Shown here in pieces: positions 34,001 through 41,148 of a stretch of DNA of 64,000 nt. This DNA is from Rhodobacterales bacterium (lineage in GTDB: Bacteria; Pseudomonadota; Alphaproteobacteria; Rhodobacterales; Rhodobacteraceae), in contig JAJNPS010000010.1 of assembly GCA_021155205.1 (NCBI GenBank), positions 124,001-188,000 on the forward strand, written 5' to 3'. The first letter of the stretch is position 1. Every line of letters begins with the position of its first letter. A model generated the notes under the pieces. That model was not told the origin of the DNA, made no database searches, and saw nothing but the letters and a program-made list of their open reading frames with translations. The position numbers and the translations under genes are program-made.

Positions 34001-36570
34001 CGCGGCAGCGCAAGCATCACCACAATCAGCACCGACCAGAGCGCCGCCTGTGCCGGGGCCAGCATCCAGCCCGCCAACAGCGCGACCATGGCCAGGGGCG
34101 CGGTCAGCGACCGGCGCAGGTTGTCGATCATCTTCCAGCGCCCGACCGGCGGCACGCCGCCGCCTTCATGTCGCCGGGCCCCGAAAATCCACGGCAGCAA
34201 TTGCCAGTCGCCACGCGCCCAACGGTGCTGGCGGCGGATGTCCACGTCATGACGGGCGGGAAAATCCTCTACCACCTCGACATCGGAGGCCAGCGCCGCG
34301 CGGGCAAACACGCCTTCGAAGAGATCATGGCTCAGCATCGTGTTGTCAGGCACGCGCCCCGCCAGCGCGCCCGTGAAGGCATCGACGTCGTAGATGCCCT
34401 TGCCGGTAAAGGTGCCCTCGTCGAACAGGTCCTGATAGACGTCCGACACTGCCGCCGCATAGGGCTCGATGCCGCCGGGGGCGGAAAACACCCTCTGGTA
34501 GACCGATCCGTCATGACCCGTGGGCAGCGCGGCGGTGACGCGGGGCTGCAGGATGCCGTAGCCCGCGATCACGCGCCGGGCCGCCGGGTCAAGGCGCGGT
34601 CGGTTCAAGGGATGCGCCATCTTGCCGATCAGCTGGCGCACGGTGCCGCGCAACAGGCGCGTATCGGCGTCCAGCGTGATCACGTGGCGCACATCCCGCG
34701 GCAAGGCGCCGCTGATCACGGCAAAGCTGGTATCGCTCGCCCCGCGCAACAGACGGTTCAGTTCGTCCAGCTTGCCGCGCTTGCGCTCCCAACCCATCCA
34801 GACACCCTCGTCCGGGTTCCACAGCCGTTTGCGGTGCAGGAAAAAGAACCGCGCACCGTCATCGGACGGATACCGCGCATTCAGCCCTGCCACAGCGTTG
34901 CAGGCGGCCGCAACAAGCGTGTCATCCTGATCGGTCGTCGCCGTATCGGCGTCGCGCGCGTCCGACAACAGGGCATAATGTACCGCCCCCCCGACGCTGG
35001 ACAGATGATGCACCTCCAGCTGTTCGATCTGGGCCTGCACCTCGCCCGTGTCGTGCAAAAGGATCGGCACCACGACCAGCGTGCGCAAGGCGGGCGGGAC
35101 ACCTTTGGCAAGTTCCAGCCCCGGCAGGGGTTTGGGCGGCACGCTGCGGGTGATGGCGGTGTTGACGATGGCCATGGCGGCCTCGACCGCCACCGCCAGG
35201 GCGGCAAGACCCAGCGCCACCTGTGCAGGCCCGCCGACACCCGCAGCCTGCATCAGCGCCAGCGCCAGTGTGACCAGCGCCAGCGCCACCGCGCCGACAG
35301 CACCCAGATAGCCCGCAAGTCCCGAGCGGCCGATCCAGCGCGTCAGTTGCACCCGGCGCCGGGGGTGGAACCCCACGCTGCTTTCCAGGGCCGCCCGCCC
35401 CTGACCGATCAGCCAGTGGCCCGGATCGCGTTCATGCGCCGCGTCGGCCCCTGCCGCGAGGCCAAGACAGGCCTCGGCAATGGCGGTTTCGTTCTGGCCC
35501 GCGCCGCGCGCCAGAATTTCCACCTCGGTCCGATAGCGGTTGCGCGTTGCAAAATCCATCTCGGCATAGGTCGCATTGTCGCGCAACCGGGCGTCGATCA
35601 GGCTGACTTCCTCGAAGAATTCGGCCCAGTCCATTTCGGAAATCAGGCGCATCGAGGTCACGATGTTGCGCATCGTCACGTTCGACGCCCCCATCCGCAA
35701 CTGGGCGTTCGCGACAACGGCATCGACCGTGGTGCCCTGTTGGCCCAGACGGTCCTCCAGCCAGCCCGACAAGGGTGTGTGGGCCGGGTCAAAGCCGCGC
35801 AGCCGCTTGGCGATCTGCGCTGCGACAAGATCCGGCAGCGGCGCGGTCTCGTAATCCGCAACCGCCTTTTGCAGCGCAAAAAGCGGCGAGCGGCCGGAGG
35901 GGTCGCGCGCGGCAAGCACGGCATCCACGATGGCATCTGCGGTCAGCCGCATCTGGTGGCCGTCGACGATCTGCGCGGTCAGCCGGCGCATGTTCTCGAC
36001 CAGCACGATGCGCAGCGTGATGGCGACGGCCCAAAGCTCGCCGATCATCAGGGGCTGCACCTGCTGATAGGCGCGCACGAACCGCACCAGGATAGGCCCC
36101 GAGATCAGGCTGTCGGTATGGGCGACATAGGCCCAGGCCAGCCCGAAGACGCGCGGATAGCCCTCGAACGGACCTTCGGCCAGCTTGGGAAGCTGGCGGT
36201 AATAGCCCGGCGGCAGGTCCTCGCGGATCTGCAACAGCTGTTCTTCGACCAGATGAAAGTTGTCCAGGAGCCACTCGGCCGCAGGCGCTATGCTCTGCCC
36301 GGCCTGCAGGGCCTGCGCGCAGGTCCGGTAGGCGTCAAGCAGGGCCGCCGCGTTGGCGCGCACGCGACGGCTCAGCTTTTGGACCGGCCGGGGTCTGCCG
36401 GGCACGACCGGCTGAGCGGCGGCCAGCGTGCGGGCGTGATGTTCCAGCCGTTCTGCGCCGAACAGGTCCGACCGGATCGGCGCGCGGTCCTGCCAGAGGC
36501 CGCTTTCCGATCCCGGGCGCCACCGCTGCCATGACCGCCACAGCCGTGGCAGACGGTCTTGCGCGCTCAC
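28096..36570 (-). CDS. ndvB: Cyclic beta-1,2-glucan synthase (NdvB/ChvB type)
   Basis: Giant inner-membrane enzyme, 2824 aa, that polymerises UDP-glucose, cyclises and releases periplasmic beta-1,2-glucan. Order: N-terminal helical region; membrane helices near 415-480; GT84 glucosyltransferase with VITLDADTRLLRG (about residue 630) and RQHRWARGDWQL (about 777); more membrane helices; glucoamylase-like region with NIGLYLLSTVVARDMGW; beta-sandwich regions; C-terminal GH94 phosphorylase-type domain with GTGDWNDGMNRVG (about residue 2505). ATGA overlap with the upstream CsbD-like gene, and an EcfG promoter ahead of both, so glucan synthesis appears tied to the stress response. Confidence 0.93.
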   Translation of the reverse strand: MSAQDRLPRLWRSWQRWRPGSESGLWQDRAPIRSDLFGAERLEHHARTLAAAQPVVPGRPRPVQKLSRRVRANAAALLDAYRTCAQALQAGQSIAPAAEWLLDNFHLVEEQLLQIREDLPPGYYRQLPKLAEGPFEGYPRVFGLAWAYVAHTDSLISGPILVRFVRAYQQVQPLMIGELWAVAITLRIVLVENMRRLTAQIVDGHQMRLTADAIVDAVLAARDPSGRSPLFALQKAVADYETAPLPDLVAAQIAKRLRGFDPAHTPLSGWLEDRLGQQGTTVDAVVANAQLRMGASNVTMRNIVTSMRLISEMDWAEFFEEVSLIDARLRDNATYAEMDFATRNRYRTEVEILARGAGQNETAIAEACLGLAAGADAAHERDPGHWLIGQGRAALESSVGFHPRRRVQLTRWIGRSGLAGYLGAVGAVALALVTLALALMQAAGVGGPAQVALGLAALAVAVEAAMAIVNTAITRSVPPKPLPGLELAKGVPPALRTLVVVPILLHDTGEVQAQIEQLEVHHLSSVGGAVHYALLSDARDADTATTDQDDTLVAAACNAVAGLNARYPSDDGARFFFLHRKRLWNPDEGVWMGWERKRGKLDELNRLLRGASDTSFAVISGALPRDVRHVITLDADTRLLRGTVRQLIGKMAHPLNRPRLDPAARRVIAGYGILQPRVTAALPTGHDGSVYQRVFSAPGGIEPYAAAVSDVYQDLFDEGTFTGKGIYDVDAFTGALAGRVPDNTMLSHDLFEGVFARAALASDVEVVEDFPARHDVDIRRQHRWARGDWQLLPWIFGARRHEGGGVPPVGRWKMIDNLRRSLTAPLAMVALLAGWMLAPAQAALWSVLIVVMLALPRLLPLPFGLVPGRPGVTLRSHFAALGQDAALAFAQIGLSMVLLADTAATMLDAVLRTCWRLAVSRRHLLEWTTAAQAGQGDLPGLLHQYRRMVPGLGLAAGVVALALGLNAAVLPVILPFALAWLSAPCVAQRISRPGRAPAAQGLTPDEAQALRLIARRTWRYFETFVTAEENFLPPDNFQETPRPAIATRTSPTNIGLYLLSTVVARDMGWIGQRAALQRLRDTLQTIRRMPRYRGHLYNWHDTRDLRVLDPAYVSSVDSGNLAGHLIAVAQACRDWADTPVPEATCREALRDTVLLAQQVLGDRPDGAEPAQALRAVSDALADGARPLRGLMPDMDRLVQAGDATDPEGRFWMLALRDGLSQWIDDQDRPVDAALLAEVGALAHSTATDMDFAFLLDPDKKLLSIGFSLATNRLDPNCYDLLASEARLASLFAIAKGDVDTRHWFRLGRAATPVGAGSALISWSGSMFEYLMPSLVMRAPAGSVLEQTTRLVVARQQTYGAALGLPWGISESAYNARDLEMTYQYSNFGVPGLGLKRGLSENRVIAPYATGLAAMIDPAGAVRNYARLAALGAEGRYGFYEAVDFTPARLQDNEDFAIVRNFMAHHQGMTITAIANTLQDARLRDRFHAEPMIRGVDLLLQERVPRDVVTAPPRATEVLVAPVETSDLPAVRTFDPAADAVPTAHHLSNGNYGVMLTPMGEGFSRWRDLAITRWRAEPSAAALGSFIFLRDVATGAGWSAGVQPVRAGLAGHRAVFSEHQASFSHQAARLATLTEVVVSAEDDAEARRVTLTNTGRRAREVDLTSYAELVLAPQAADQAHPAFSKMFVVTDYLPELGVIIATRRRRSPQDPEVWAAHIAVVEGPETAPMQIETDRARFIGRGRSIGQAAMAGAPLSGTTGTVLDPIFSIRRRVSVPPGGVTRVTFWTMVAASPEALLDLVDRHRDPSAFARAATLAWTQAQVQLRHLGITHAEASDFQALGGMIARGDGRLRASVPQMLDGAAPQSALWAMGISGDLPIVLLQIDDAEDIGVLHQMLSAHEYWGMRQLAVDLVILNDRSSSYVQDLQIAIDSAVRAARSRPRAEGLHAGMHTLRGDLLQAGARGQIIAVARAVLVAGRGDIGQHLSNLAPPRMPAPAAPAGLPRAVAPVRAAIQPPTPVPDLEFFNGTGGFADDGREYVTVLRDGATTPAPWINVVANADFGFQVSAEGAGHVWSENSRENQLTPWSNDPVTDPVGAAIYLQDEDAELIWTPTALPIRTDGTYVARHGFGYSTFAHDNHGIASELTEFVPVEGTVKISRLSLRNVGPAPRQLVVTAYAEWVLGPSRAVTIPHVATRREPATGAILAQNTFGTAFPGRVAFADFGPGVTAFTADRAEFIGTGGTLERPAALAGGGLAGRTGPGLDPCAALQRRVTIRPGETVTLTFLLGQAASDAAARALIEATRARDPDALLQAARQHWRDLLTTVQVRTPDRAMDILLNGWLLYQTLACRIWARAGFYQASGAYGFRDQLQDGMALTLARPEMTREHLLRAASRQFPEGDVQHWWLPHSGQGVRTRISDDRIWLGYGVARYVAVSGDAAILDEPLPFLQGPPVPPGAHDDFFQPTVSDDTASLFEHCARGLDQALALTGENGIPLIGTGDWNDGMNRVGEAGRGTSVWVGWLLIATIGMMAPLADIRDPARAKRWRAHAGAVRLAIESQAWDGAWYRRGTFDDGTPLGSALSDECRIDSIAQSWAVLSGAGDPDRARTAMASMSEHLVRPDPGIALLFTPPFDRTPMDPGYIKGYPPGLRENGGQYSHAAMWAILAHARLGDGASAARLFAMLNPINHARTAADASRYKVEPYVVAADVYSTAPHEGRGGWSWYTGSAGWMYRAGIEGILGLMRQGDSLRLAPCLPPDWPEATLHATLGAARFAITLRNPQGGGNAILAATMDGTPLQVGKEGAVVPLRDGNHEVLVVLGRAEH

Positions 36571-36758
36571 TCTTGGTGCAAGGCGCTGCGCGTGTCGGGC
36601 CGATCCCCGCCCTGACGATCCGTCATCGGCCCGGCGCGTCTGTCAGAGATGGCGCGCAGCGTGTTCCGCGTGCGGACCGACAGCGGCGAATATTGCACAT
36701 CCGCGCGCACCCGCCGCGCCATCGCCGCCCATTTGGATTCGATCTGATCCCAGTCCAT
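36567..36758 (-). CDS. Small CsbD-like protein upstream of ndvB
   Basis: 63 aa starting MDWDQIESKWAAMARRVRAD, clearly related at its N-terminus to the CsbD protein MNWDTIEGSWKQLAGRAQAK at 16439, but the rest (RNTLRAISDRRAGPM) has diverged from the family. Its stop overlaps the ndvB start by 4 bp, implying coupled translation. The ORF is open further upstream to 37010, but only this start has sequence support and lies downstream of the EcfG promoter. May act only as a leader cistron. Confidence 0.65.
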   Translation of the reverse strand: MDWDQIESKWAAMARRVRADVQYSPLSVRTRNTLRAISDRRAGPMTDRQGGDRPDTRSALHQE

Positions 36759-36811
36759 GTCTTCCCCCAAGGTTGCTGATGCAGATGGGCCACAACGCCC
36801 CGTGGAGCGTG

Positions 36812-36837
36812 AACGCGCTCGCCCGCCGACGGGTTCC
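36812..36837 (-). promoter_or_regulatory. EcfG-type promoter of the CsbD-like/ndvB operon
   Basis: On the minus strand GGAAC (36837-36833), 17 nt, CGTT (36815-36812), 54 bp before the CsbD-like start. Confidence 0.8.
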
Positions 36838-37021
36838 CCATGGGCGGCGCAAATCCGCGCAAGGTCGGCATCGGGTGTCGATGTCCCGGCAACCCGGTTT
36901 CGCGGCTGACTGTCACCACGGCAGGGCGAGCGGCGGGCGGCGCGGCCTGACCGGCCTGAACGCCTGTCCGACAAAAGGGACTTCGGTTTTGGCGAAAGAG
37001 AGGCGACCAATAGAGAAGTGA

Positions 37022-37245
37022 ACCGCGCCGGAAACCATCGCGATTGCAGAATCCGGCCAGACCCTGCCGCCGGGCACCGTGCTGGTGCTGGAGAACTACA
37101 CTGACAATGCGCTGACCGACTATTTCGTGATGAAAAAGGGAGAAGGCTGGGGCCTCGACTTCGCCGAGGAAGATCGCGCGGGCGACTGGCACTTCCAGCA
37201 GTTCGATACCGGGCGGAACGTCCGGCGCACCGCCATCGCCGATCG
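37022..37245 (+). pseudogene. Cytochrome P460-like gene fragment
   Basis: About 74 codons reading ESGQTLPPGTVLVLENYTDN, then ALTDYFVMKKGEGWG and GDWHFQQFDTG, resembling the core of P460-type haem proteins. An in-frame stop (37019-37021) blocks any upstream start, and the C-terminal part where a haem-binding CxxCH would be expected is missing: the frame runs into IS256 sequence near 37245. A broken gene, not a functional protein. Family call is tentative. The 36838-37021 stretch to the left shows nothing I recognise. Confidence 0.5.
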
Positions 37246-37610
37246 TTGCGTTATGGACGCCAGCGAACACGACGTGCTGGCCTACATGTCCTTCCCGCGC
37301 CAGCACCGCACCAAGCTGCATTCCACCAACCCCATCGAGCGCCTGAACAAGGAGGTCAAGCGCCGCGCCGACGTCGTCGGCGTTGGTCGGGAAATCCTTC
37401 CACTGGAAGGATTTCTGGTCCTCCCAACTCCCCAACGAGGCCTCCATCATGCGCCTGATCGGGGCGGTCCTGGTCGAGCAGAACGACGAATGGCAGACCG
37501 CCAGCCGCTACATGATGGTCGAGGCCTTCGCGCAGATCGACAAGGAGGAGATCGACGCGCAGCTCGTTCTTCACCATCGCGGCACCTCAAGGCGCGGTTT
37601 TCTCCCATAG
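37246..37610 (+). pseudogene. IS256-family transposase remnant, frameshifted
   Basis: First part, in the frame of the P460 fragment: EHDVLAYMSFPRQHRTKLHS and NPIERLNKEVKRRADVVG, a highly conserved IS256 C-terminal segment. Then about 49 bp of foreign sequence (37382-37430). Then, in another frame, LPNEASIMRLIGAVLVEQND and EWQTASRYMMVEAFAQID, the continuation. The N-terminal two thirds of the transposase and both terminal repeats are absent. Automated callers may report a 190-aa ORF (37079-37651), which is an artefact of this fusion. 37611-37764 holds nothing further that I can identify. Confidence 0.82.
37392..37414. repeat. Perfect palindrome inside IS256 remnant
   Basis: AAATCCTTCCA (37392-37402), C, TGGAAGGATTT (37404-37414): 11-bp arms with a single central base, at the middle of the 49-bp segment that interrupts the transposase frame. 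CGTTGG at 37381 and CCAACG near 37432 extend the symmetry loosely. Confidence 0.7.
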
Positions 37611-37764
37611 TCGCAAACGCTGACGGGTTGGTCTTGGACCTTGCGAGGTGAAAGATCATCCGAACGGGGTTTCACCATCCATTCTGGACCTCCCCTTCAG
37701 TCAGAAAGGTGAATCCCACCCCCCCGCAAGGAAATCCCCCGCGATCCAGTCAAAAACGATCCCG

Positions 37765-38457
37765 CTAAAGGCCGTGCAGCCAGCGCATCCGTCCGGCAAG
37801 GTCGGGCGCGCCAAAGGCCAGCGATCCCATCACCACCGTCTCGGCCCCGGCGGCGCGCAAAAGGGGCACCGTGTTTTCGCGGATGCCGCCATCGGCCGCC
37901 AGAAGGATGCGCCGGCCCGTGGCCGCGATCAGGGCCTTTGCCGTGCGAAGCCGGGCGGTGGCGGCGGGGTCCAGCCCCTGCCCCCTGACCCCGATCGCGG
38001 TGCCAAGGAGCGTCAGCGCGTCCAGGCGGTCGAGCCAGGGCGCCGCCTGCGCCACGGGCGTTTCCACCCGCAGCACCATCCCGGCCCTGACGCCATGCGC
38101 GGCAATCCAGTCCAGACCGGCGCCTGCATTCGCATTTTCGGCATGCAGGCTGATCAGATCGGCCCCGGCCTCGGCAAACTGGTCGATCTGCGCGCGCAGG
38201 ATGTCATCGGACACCATCAGATGCACATGGATCGGCAGCGCCGTCTGGTCCCGCAACCGGGCAACAAGGTCGGGAAAGTACAAGAATGCGGGCGCGAAAT
38301 GCCCATCCGCCACGTCGATATGCAGGATATCTGCATGGGGCGTGATCCGGGCGAGGTCATCCGCCAGCCGGATCAGGTCTGCCGACCACATCGAGTATTC
38401 GGCCATAAGGCGTTGCCGCGGCAGGGCGGCCATCCAGTCATCGGCAGGACGCGGCAT
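37765..38457 (-). CDS. Ribulose-phosphate 3-epimerase family protein (AlsE-like)
   Basis: TIM-barrel sugar-phosphate epimerase, 230 aa. EYSMWSADLIRLADDLARI, ILHIDVADGHFAP (metal-ligand H and D), IHVHLMVSD and AADGGIRENTVPLLRAAGAE follow the RPE pattern. AP-AFLYFPDLV replaces the usual PNITFG, suggesting a substrate other than ribulose-5-P, such as a hexulose-6-P. Last gene of the ABC-importer operon, 1 bp after the hydrolase stop. Probably converts the kinase product to a central intermediate (inference). Confidence 0.82.
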   Translation of the reverse strand: MPRPADDWMAALPRQRLMAEYSMWSADLIRLADDLARITPHADILHIDVADGHFAPAFLYFPDLVARLRDQTALPIHVHLMVSDDILRAQIDQFAEAGADLISLHAENANAGAGLDWIAAHGVRAGMVLRVETPVAQAAPWLDRLDALTLLGTAIGVRGQGLDPAATARLRTAKALIAATGRRILLAADGGIRENTVPLLRAAGAETVVMGSLAFGAPDLAGRMRWLHGL

Positions 38458-38458
38458 G

Positions 38459-39259
38459 TCAGATCTCCTTCAAAAAGCGTGTCATGGCAGCGCCAAGTGC
38501 CGCAAGATGCGCGGGCTTGTCGCGCCCCTTGGGCGGCAGGCCGACCAGCCGCGCCTTGGGGATCAGGTCGGCCAGAGCCAGCGCATGCGCCGCCGGATGG
38601 ATGACATCCCCGAAGGTGGAACAGATGAGGACAGGCAGCTTCATCGCACGCAGATCGGCGGGGGAAATCCCCGGACCGTCAGCAGAAATGGCCGTCAGCA
38701 GGCGCGCCGTGTCCGAGTGCGGCTTGCGGTCAAAGAACCCCATCAGCGAGGCCAGATTGTCGGGGGCCTCGGCCTGCAACCTTTGCGCGGCGGCCCCTTT
38801 GGCAAAGACCACGCGCGCCGCGTCGGCGGACAAGCGTCCCAGCAGGTCGCCCACCTCGGCATTCGGGGCCATGTTGGCAGGGGCGGCATCCGTGACCCAG
38901 GCCGGGCGCACGATGACAAGCGCGCGCACCAGATCGCGCCGGATGACCGCAAGACGGCAGGCAATGGCCGCCCCCATCGAGATGCCGCCCAGCACCACCG
39001 GGCCGCCAAGCTTTTCGATCAGCGCCGCCACATCGTCGGCAAAGCGCGCGATGGAGGGGGCGGGGTCCATCTGCGACGCACCGTGACCCGCACATTCCAG
39101 ACATGACCAGCGTTGCGGGTCCAGGCCCGCCATCGCCTCGGCCACCTGCCCGGCATCGCCGCAGAGACCGTGCTGGAACACCAGGGCCGGGCCGGTCTCG
39201 CCGCCGCCATGGATGGCCAGCCGCAGGTCGCGCCGGGTCAGCCAGCCGGTCTGCATCAC
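38459..39259 (-). CDS. Alpha/beta-fold hydrolase
   Basis: 266 aa. LVFQHGLCGDAGQVAE is the oxyanion segment, GGISMG the nucleophile elbow (Ser near residue 94), GDVIHPAAHA a plausible acid region, and KPAHLAALG the C-terminal catalytic His. Cytoplasmic esterase or lactonase of unknown substrate; in a dehydrogenase-containing sugar operon a lactone is one possibility. The ATG overlaps the stop of the TIM-barrel isomerase gene (ATGA). Confidence 0.8.
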   Translation of the reverse strand: MMQTGWLTRRDLRLAIHGGGETGPALVFQHGLCGDAGQVAEAMAGLDPQRWSCLECAGHGASQMDPAPSIARFADDVAALIEKLGGPVVLGGISMGAAIACRLAVIRRDLVRALVIVRPAWVTDAAPANMAPNAEVGDLLGRLSADAARVVFAKGAAAQRLQAEAPDNLASLMGFFDRKPHSDTARLLTAISADGPGISPADLRAMKLPVLICSTFGDVIHPAAHALALADLIPKARLVGLPPKGRDKPAHLAALGAAMTRFLKEI

Positions 39260-40071
39260 AGCCGCGCCAGGAACCGGGCAACGCCGGGTGCCGCATCCGC
39301 CGTCAGGCCATGCGTGACCAGATCGCCGTCAAAGCCTGCCGCCCGCAGCCGCGCAAGAAAATGCGGAAAATCGACGACACCCTGCCCTGCCGTGGCAAAG
39401 CTGCCGTCGGGATGGCGGTCCTTGGCATGCGCCATCACGATCCGCTCCGCCAGCAGGTCCACCGCCCGCGCAAGGATATCGCGCTGGCGGGCAAGGGATG
39501 TGACCTCGAACAGGTTGGCCGGGTCCAGCACGATGGCCAGGGCCGGGCTTTGCAGATGATCGATCAGGGCGCGCGCGCGGTCCGCACTGTCGACGACATT
39601 GGCCATTTCCGGCTCCACCCCCAGACGGACGCCACGCGCCTCGGCCAGCGTGCAGGCCTTGGCCATCTCGTCCAGAAGGTCGCGCCAGGCTTCGGGCGTG
39701 TTGTTGTCGGGATGGTGCCGCCACTGGTCCTGCGGATCGCGCGTGCCGCTGCACAGCGTCACCATGCCCGTCCCCAGAGCGGCGGCGCCGTCGATCAAGG
39801 TAGCCAGCCGACGCATCCCGTCGGCACGGATGCCGGGGTCGGGATGGATCATGTTGTAGGTGCCGGAAACGGCCGCGATCGCGATGCCGGTCTCAGCACT
39901 CGCCTGCGACACGGCGGCGGTCTGGTCCCATGTCATGGCATCGGGCATGGCGGCAAGGCCAGAACAGGCCATGTTGTACTGCACCGCCGCATAGCCCGCC
40001 GCCCGGGCTGCCTGCAGCACGGTCAGGGGATCGCTGCCCGGAAAGGTCTTGGCAAAGATCCCAAGCCGCAT
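39256..40071 (-). CDS. Sugar phosphate isomerase/epimerase (xylose isomerase-like TIM barrel)
   Basis: 271 aa. LGIFAKTFPGSDPLTVLQAA at the N-terminus, GVRLGVEPEMANVVDSADRA (metal-ligand Glu), AIVLDPANLFEV (Asp), MAHAKDRHPDG (His) and a C-terminal FDGDLVTHGL. The last motif has H where many relatives have a Glu. Substrate not predictable; D-psicose/tagatose epimerase-like and inosose-type enzymes share this fold. Adjacent to the dehydrogenase gene without a gap. Confidence 0.82.
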   Translation of the reverse strand: MRLGIFAKTFPGSDPLTVLQAARAAGYAAVQYNMACSGLAAMPDAMTWDQTAAVSQASAETGIAIAAVSGTYNMIHPDPGIRADGMRRLATLIDGAAALGTGMVTLCSGTRDPQDQWRHHPDNNTPEAWRDLLDEMAKACTLAEARGVRLGVEPEMANVVDSADRARALIDHLQSPALAIVLDPANLFEVTSLARQRDILARAVDLLAERIVMAHAKDRHPDGSFATAGQGVVDFPHFLARLRAAGFDGDLVTHGLTADAAPGVARFLARL

Positions 40072-41148
40072 CTAAAGCGCCCCCGTCACGTCTGCCAGGC
40101 GAACGGGTTTTCGGCTGCGCGCGGACTGTGCGATGGCGACCATCGCCCGGACCGAAGCGATGCCATCCTCAAGATCCGCCCCATATTGCGGCGCCCCGGT
40201 CAGGATGGTGTCGGCGAACCCTTCCACCTGGCGGCGGTAGAAATGCCCGTCGGCCCCCAGCACGCGACGGGTCGCGCCGTCGGATTCATGGAAGATGTCG
40301 ACCTCGGAGGATTTGAAGTACCAGGGGTTATAGGTCTTGCCCAGAACCGACCCCTCTGCGCCGTAAATCTGGAACCCTTCGTGCCAGTCCATCCGCACGG
40401 CGACAGTCAGGTCCAGATGGCCCAGCGTGCCGCTGGCAAATTCCACGTCGACAAACCAGCAGCGGATGCCTGCGCGGTTGGACAGGCGCGCATCGACGGC
40501 CACGATCTCGCCGGCGAAGAACCGGGCGGTGTCGACCAGATGGCTGCCATGGGCCAGCATGTAATAGCGGTCGAGGTCGGCCTTGGGGTTCTCGGACGGC
40601 TTTCGCGCGGCCTTGGACGTGACCATCAGGGGCTGCACCGCATCGGTCATCGGATAGCGATGCGTGCTGTCGCAATACCAGGCCTTGAGCGCCACCATCG
40701 CGCCCATCGGCCCGTCGATGAACGCCTTGGCCGCCTGCAGACCGGCATCGTATCGTTTCATGTGGCCGACCTGCAATACCCTGCCGCTGGCCGCGACGGC
40801 GGCGCGCAATGACTCCGCCTCCTCGATCCCGGTGGCAAGGGGCTTTTCGCAAAGGACATGCTTGCCTGCCTGCAACGCCTTCAAGGCTGCGGGAACGTGA
40901 AAGGCGTCCGAAGTGGCGATGATCACCGCCTCCAGCGCCGGGTCCGCCAGCATGGTGTCATAGTCGGCATAGCTGCGGGTCGGCGCGTGGGTCGCGGCCA
41001 TCCGGTCGCGCAGATCGTCGGCCACATCGCAGATCGCATAGAGGTCGGCATTGCGCGCCTTGGTGCAGGCCTCGAAATGCGCGGCCTGCGCGATCGGGCC
41101 GCAGCCGAGGACGCCCACGCGCAGGGTGCGGCTGTCCTTAGGGGGCAT
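40072..41148 (-). CDS. Gfo/Idh/MocA-family oxidoreductase
   Basis: NAD(P)-dependent sugar or polyol dehydrogenase, 358 aa. Rossmann motif VGVLGCGPIAQAAHFEA at residues 10-26, then EKPLATGIEEAE (the EKP motif) and the C-terminal domain with GSHLVDTARFF carrying the catalytic His/Asp. ATG at 41148; longer in-frame starts lie inside the kinase gene, which it overlaps by 11 bp. Part of the ABC-importer operon. Confidence 0.87.
   Translation of the reverse strand: MPPKDSRTLRVGVLGCGPIAQAAHFEACTKARNADLYAICDVADDLRDRMAATHAPTRSYADYDTMLADPALEAVIIATSDAFHVPAALKALQAGKHVLCEKPLATGIEEAESLRAAVAASGRVLQVGHMKRYDAGLQAAKAFIDGPMGAMVALKAWYCDSTHRYPMTDAVQPLMVTSKAARKPSENPKADLDRYYMLAHGSHLVDTARFFAGEIVAVDARLSNRAGIRCWFVDVEFASGTLGHLDLTVAVRMDWHEGFQIYGAEGSVLGKTYNPWYFKSSEVDIFHESDGATRRVLGADGHFYRRQVEGFADTILTGAPQYGADLEDGIASVRAMVAIAQSARSRKPVRLADVTGAL

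Noticed and set aside
37079..37651. 190-codon ORF annotated as one protein
   Set aside because: It is a fusion of two unrelated broken genes followed by a frameshift tail; only the pieces are meaningful.
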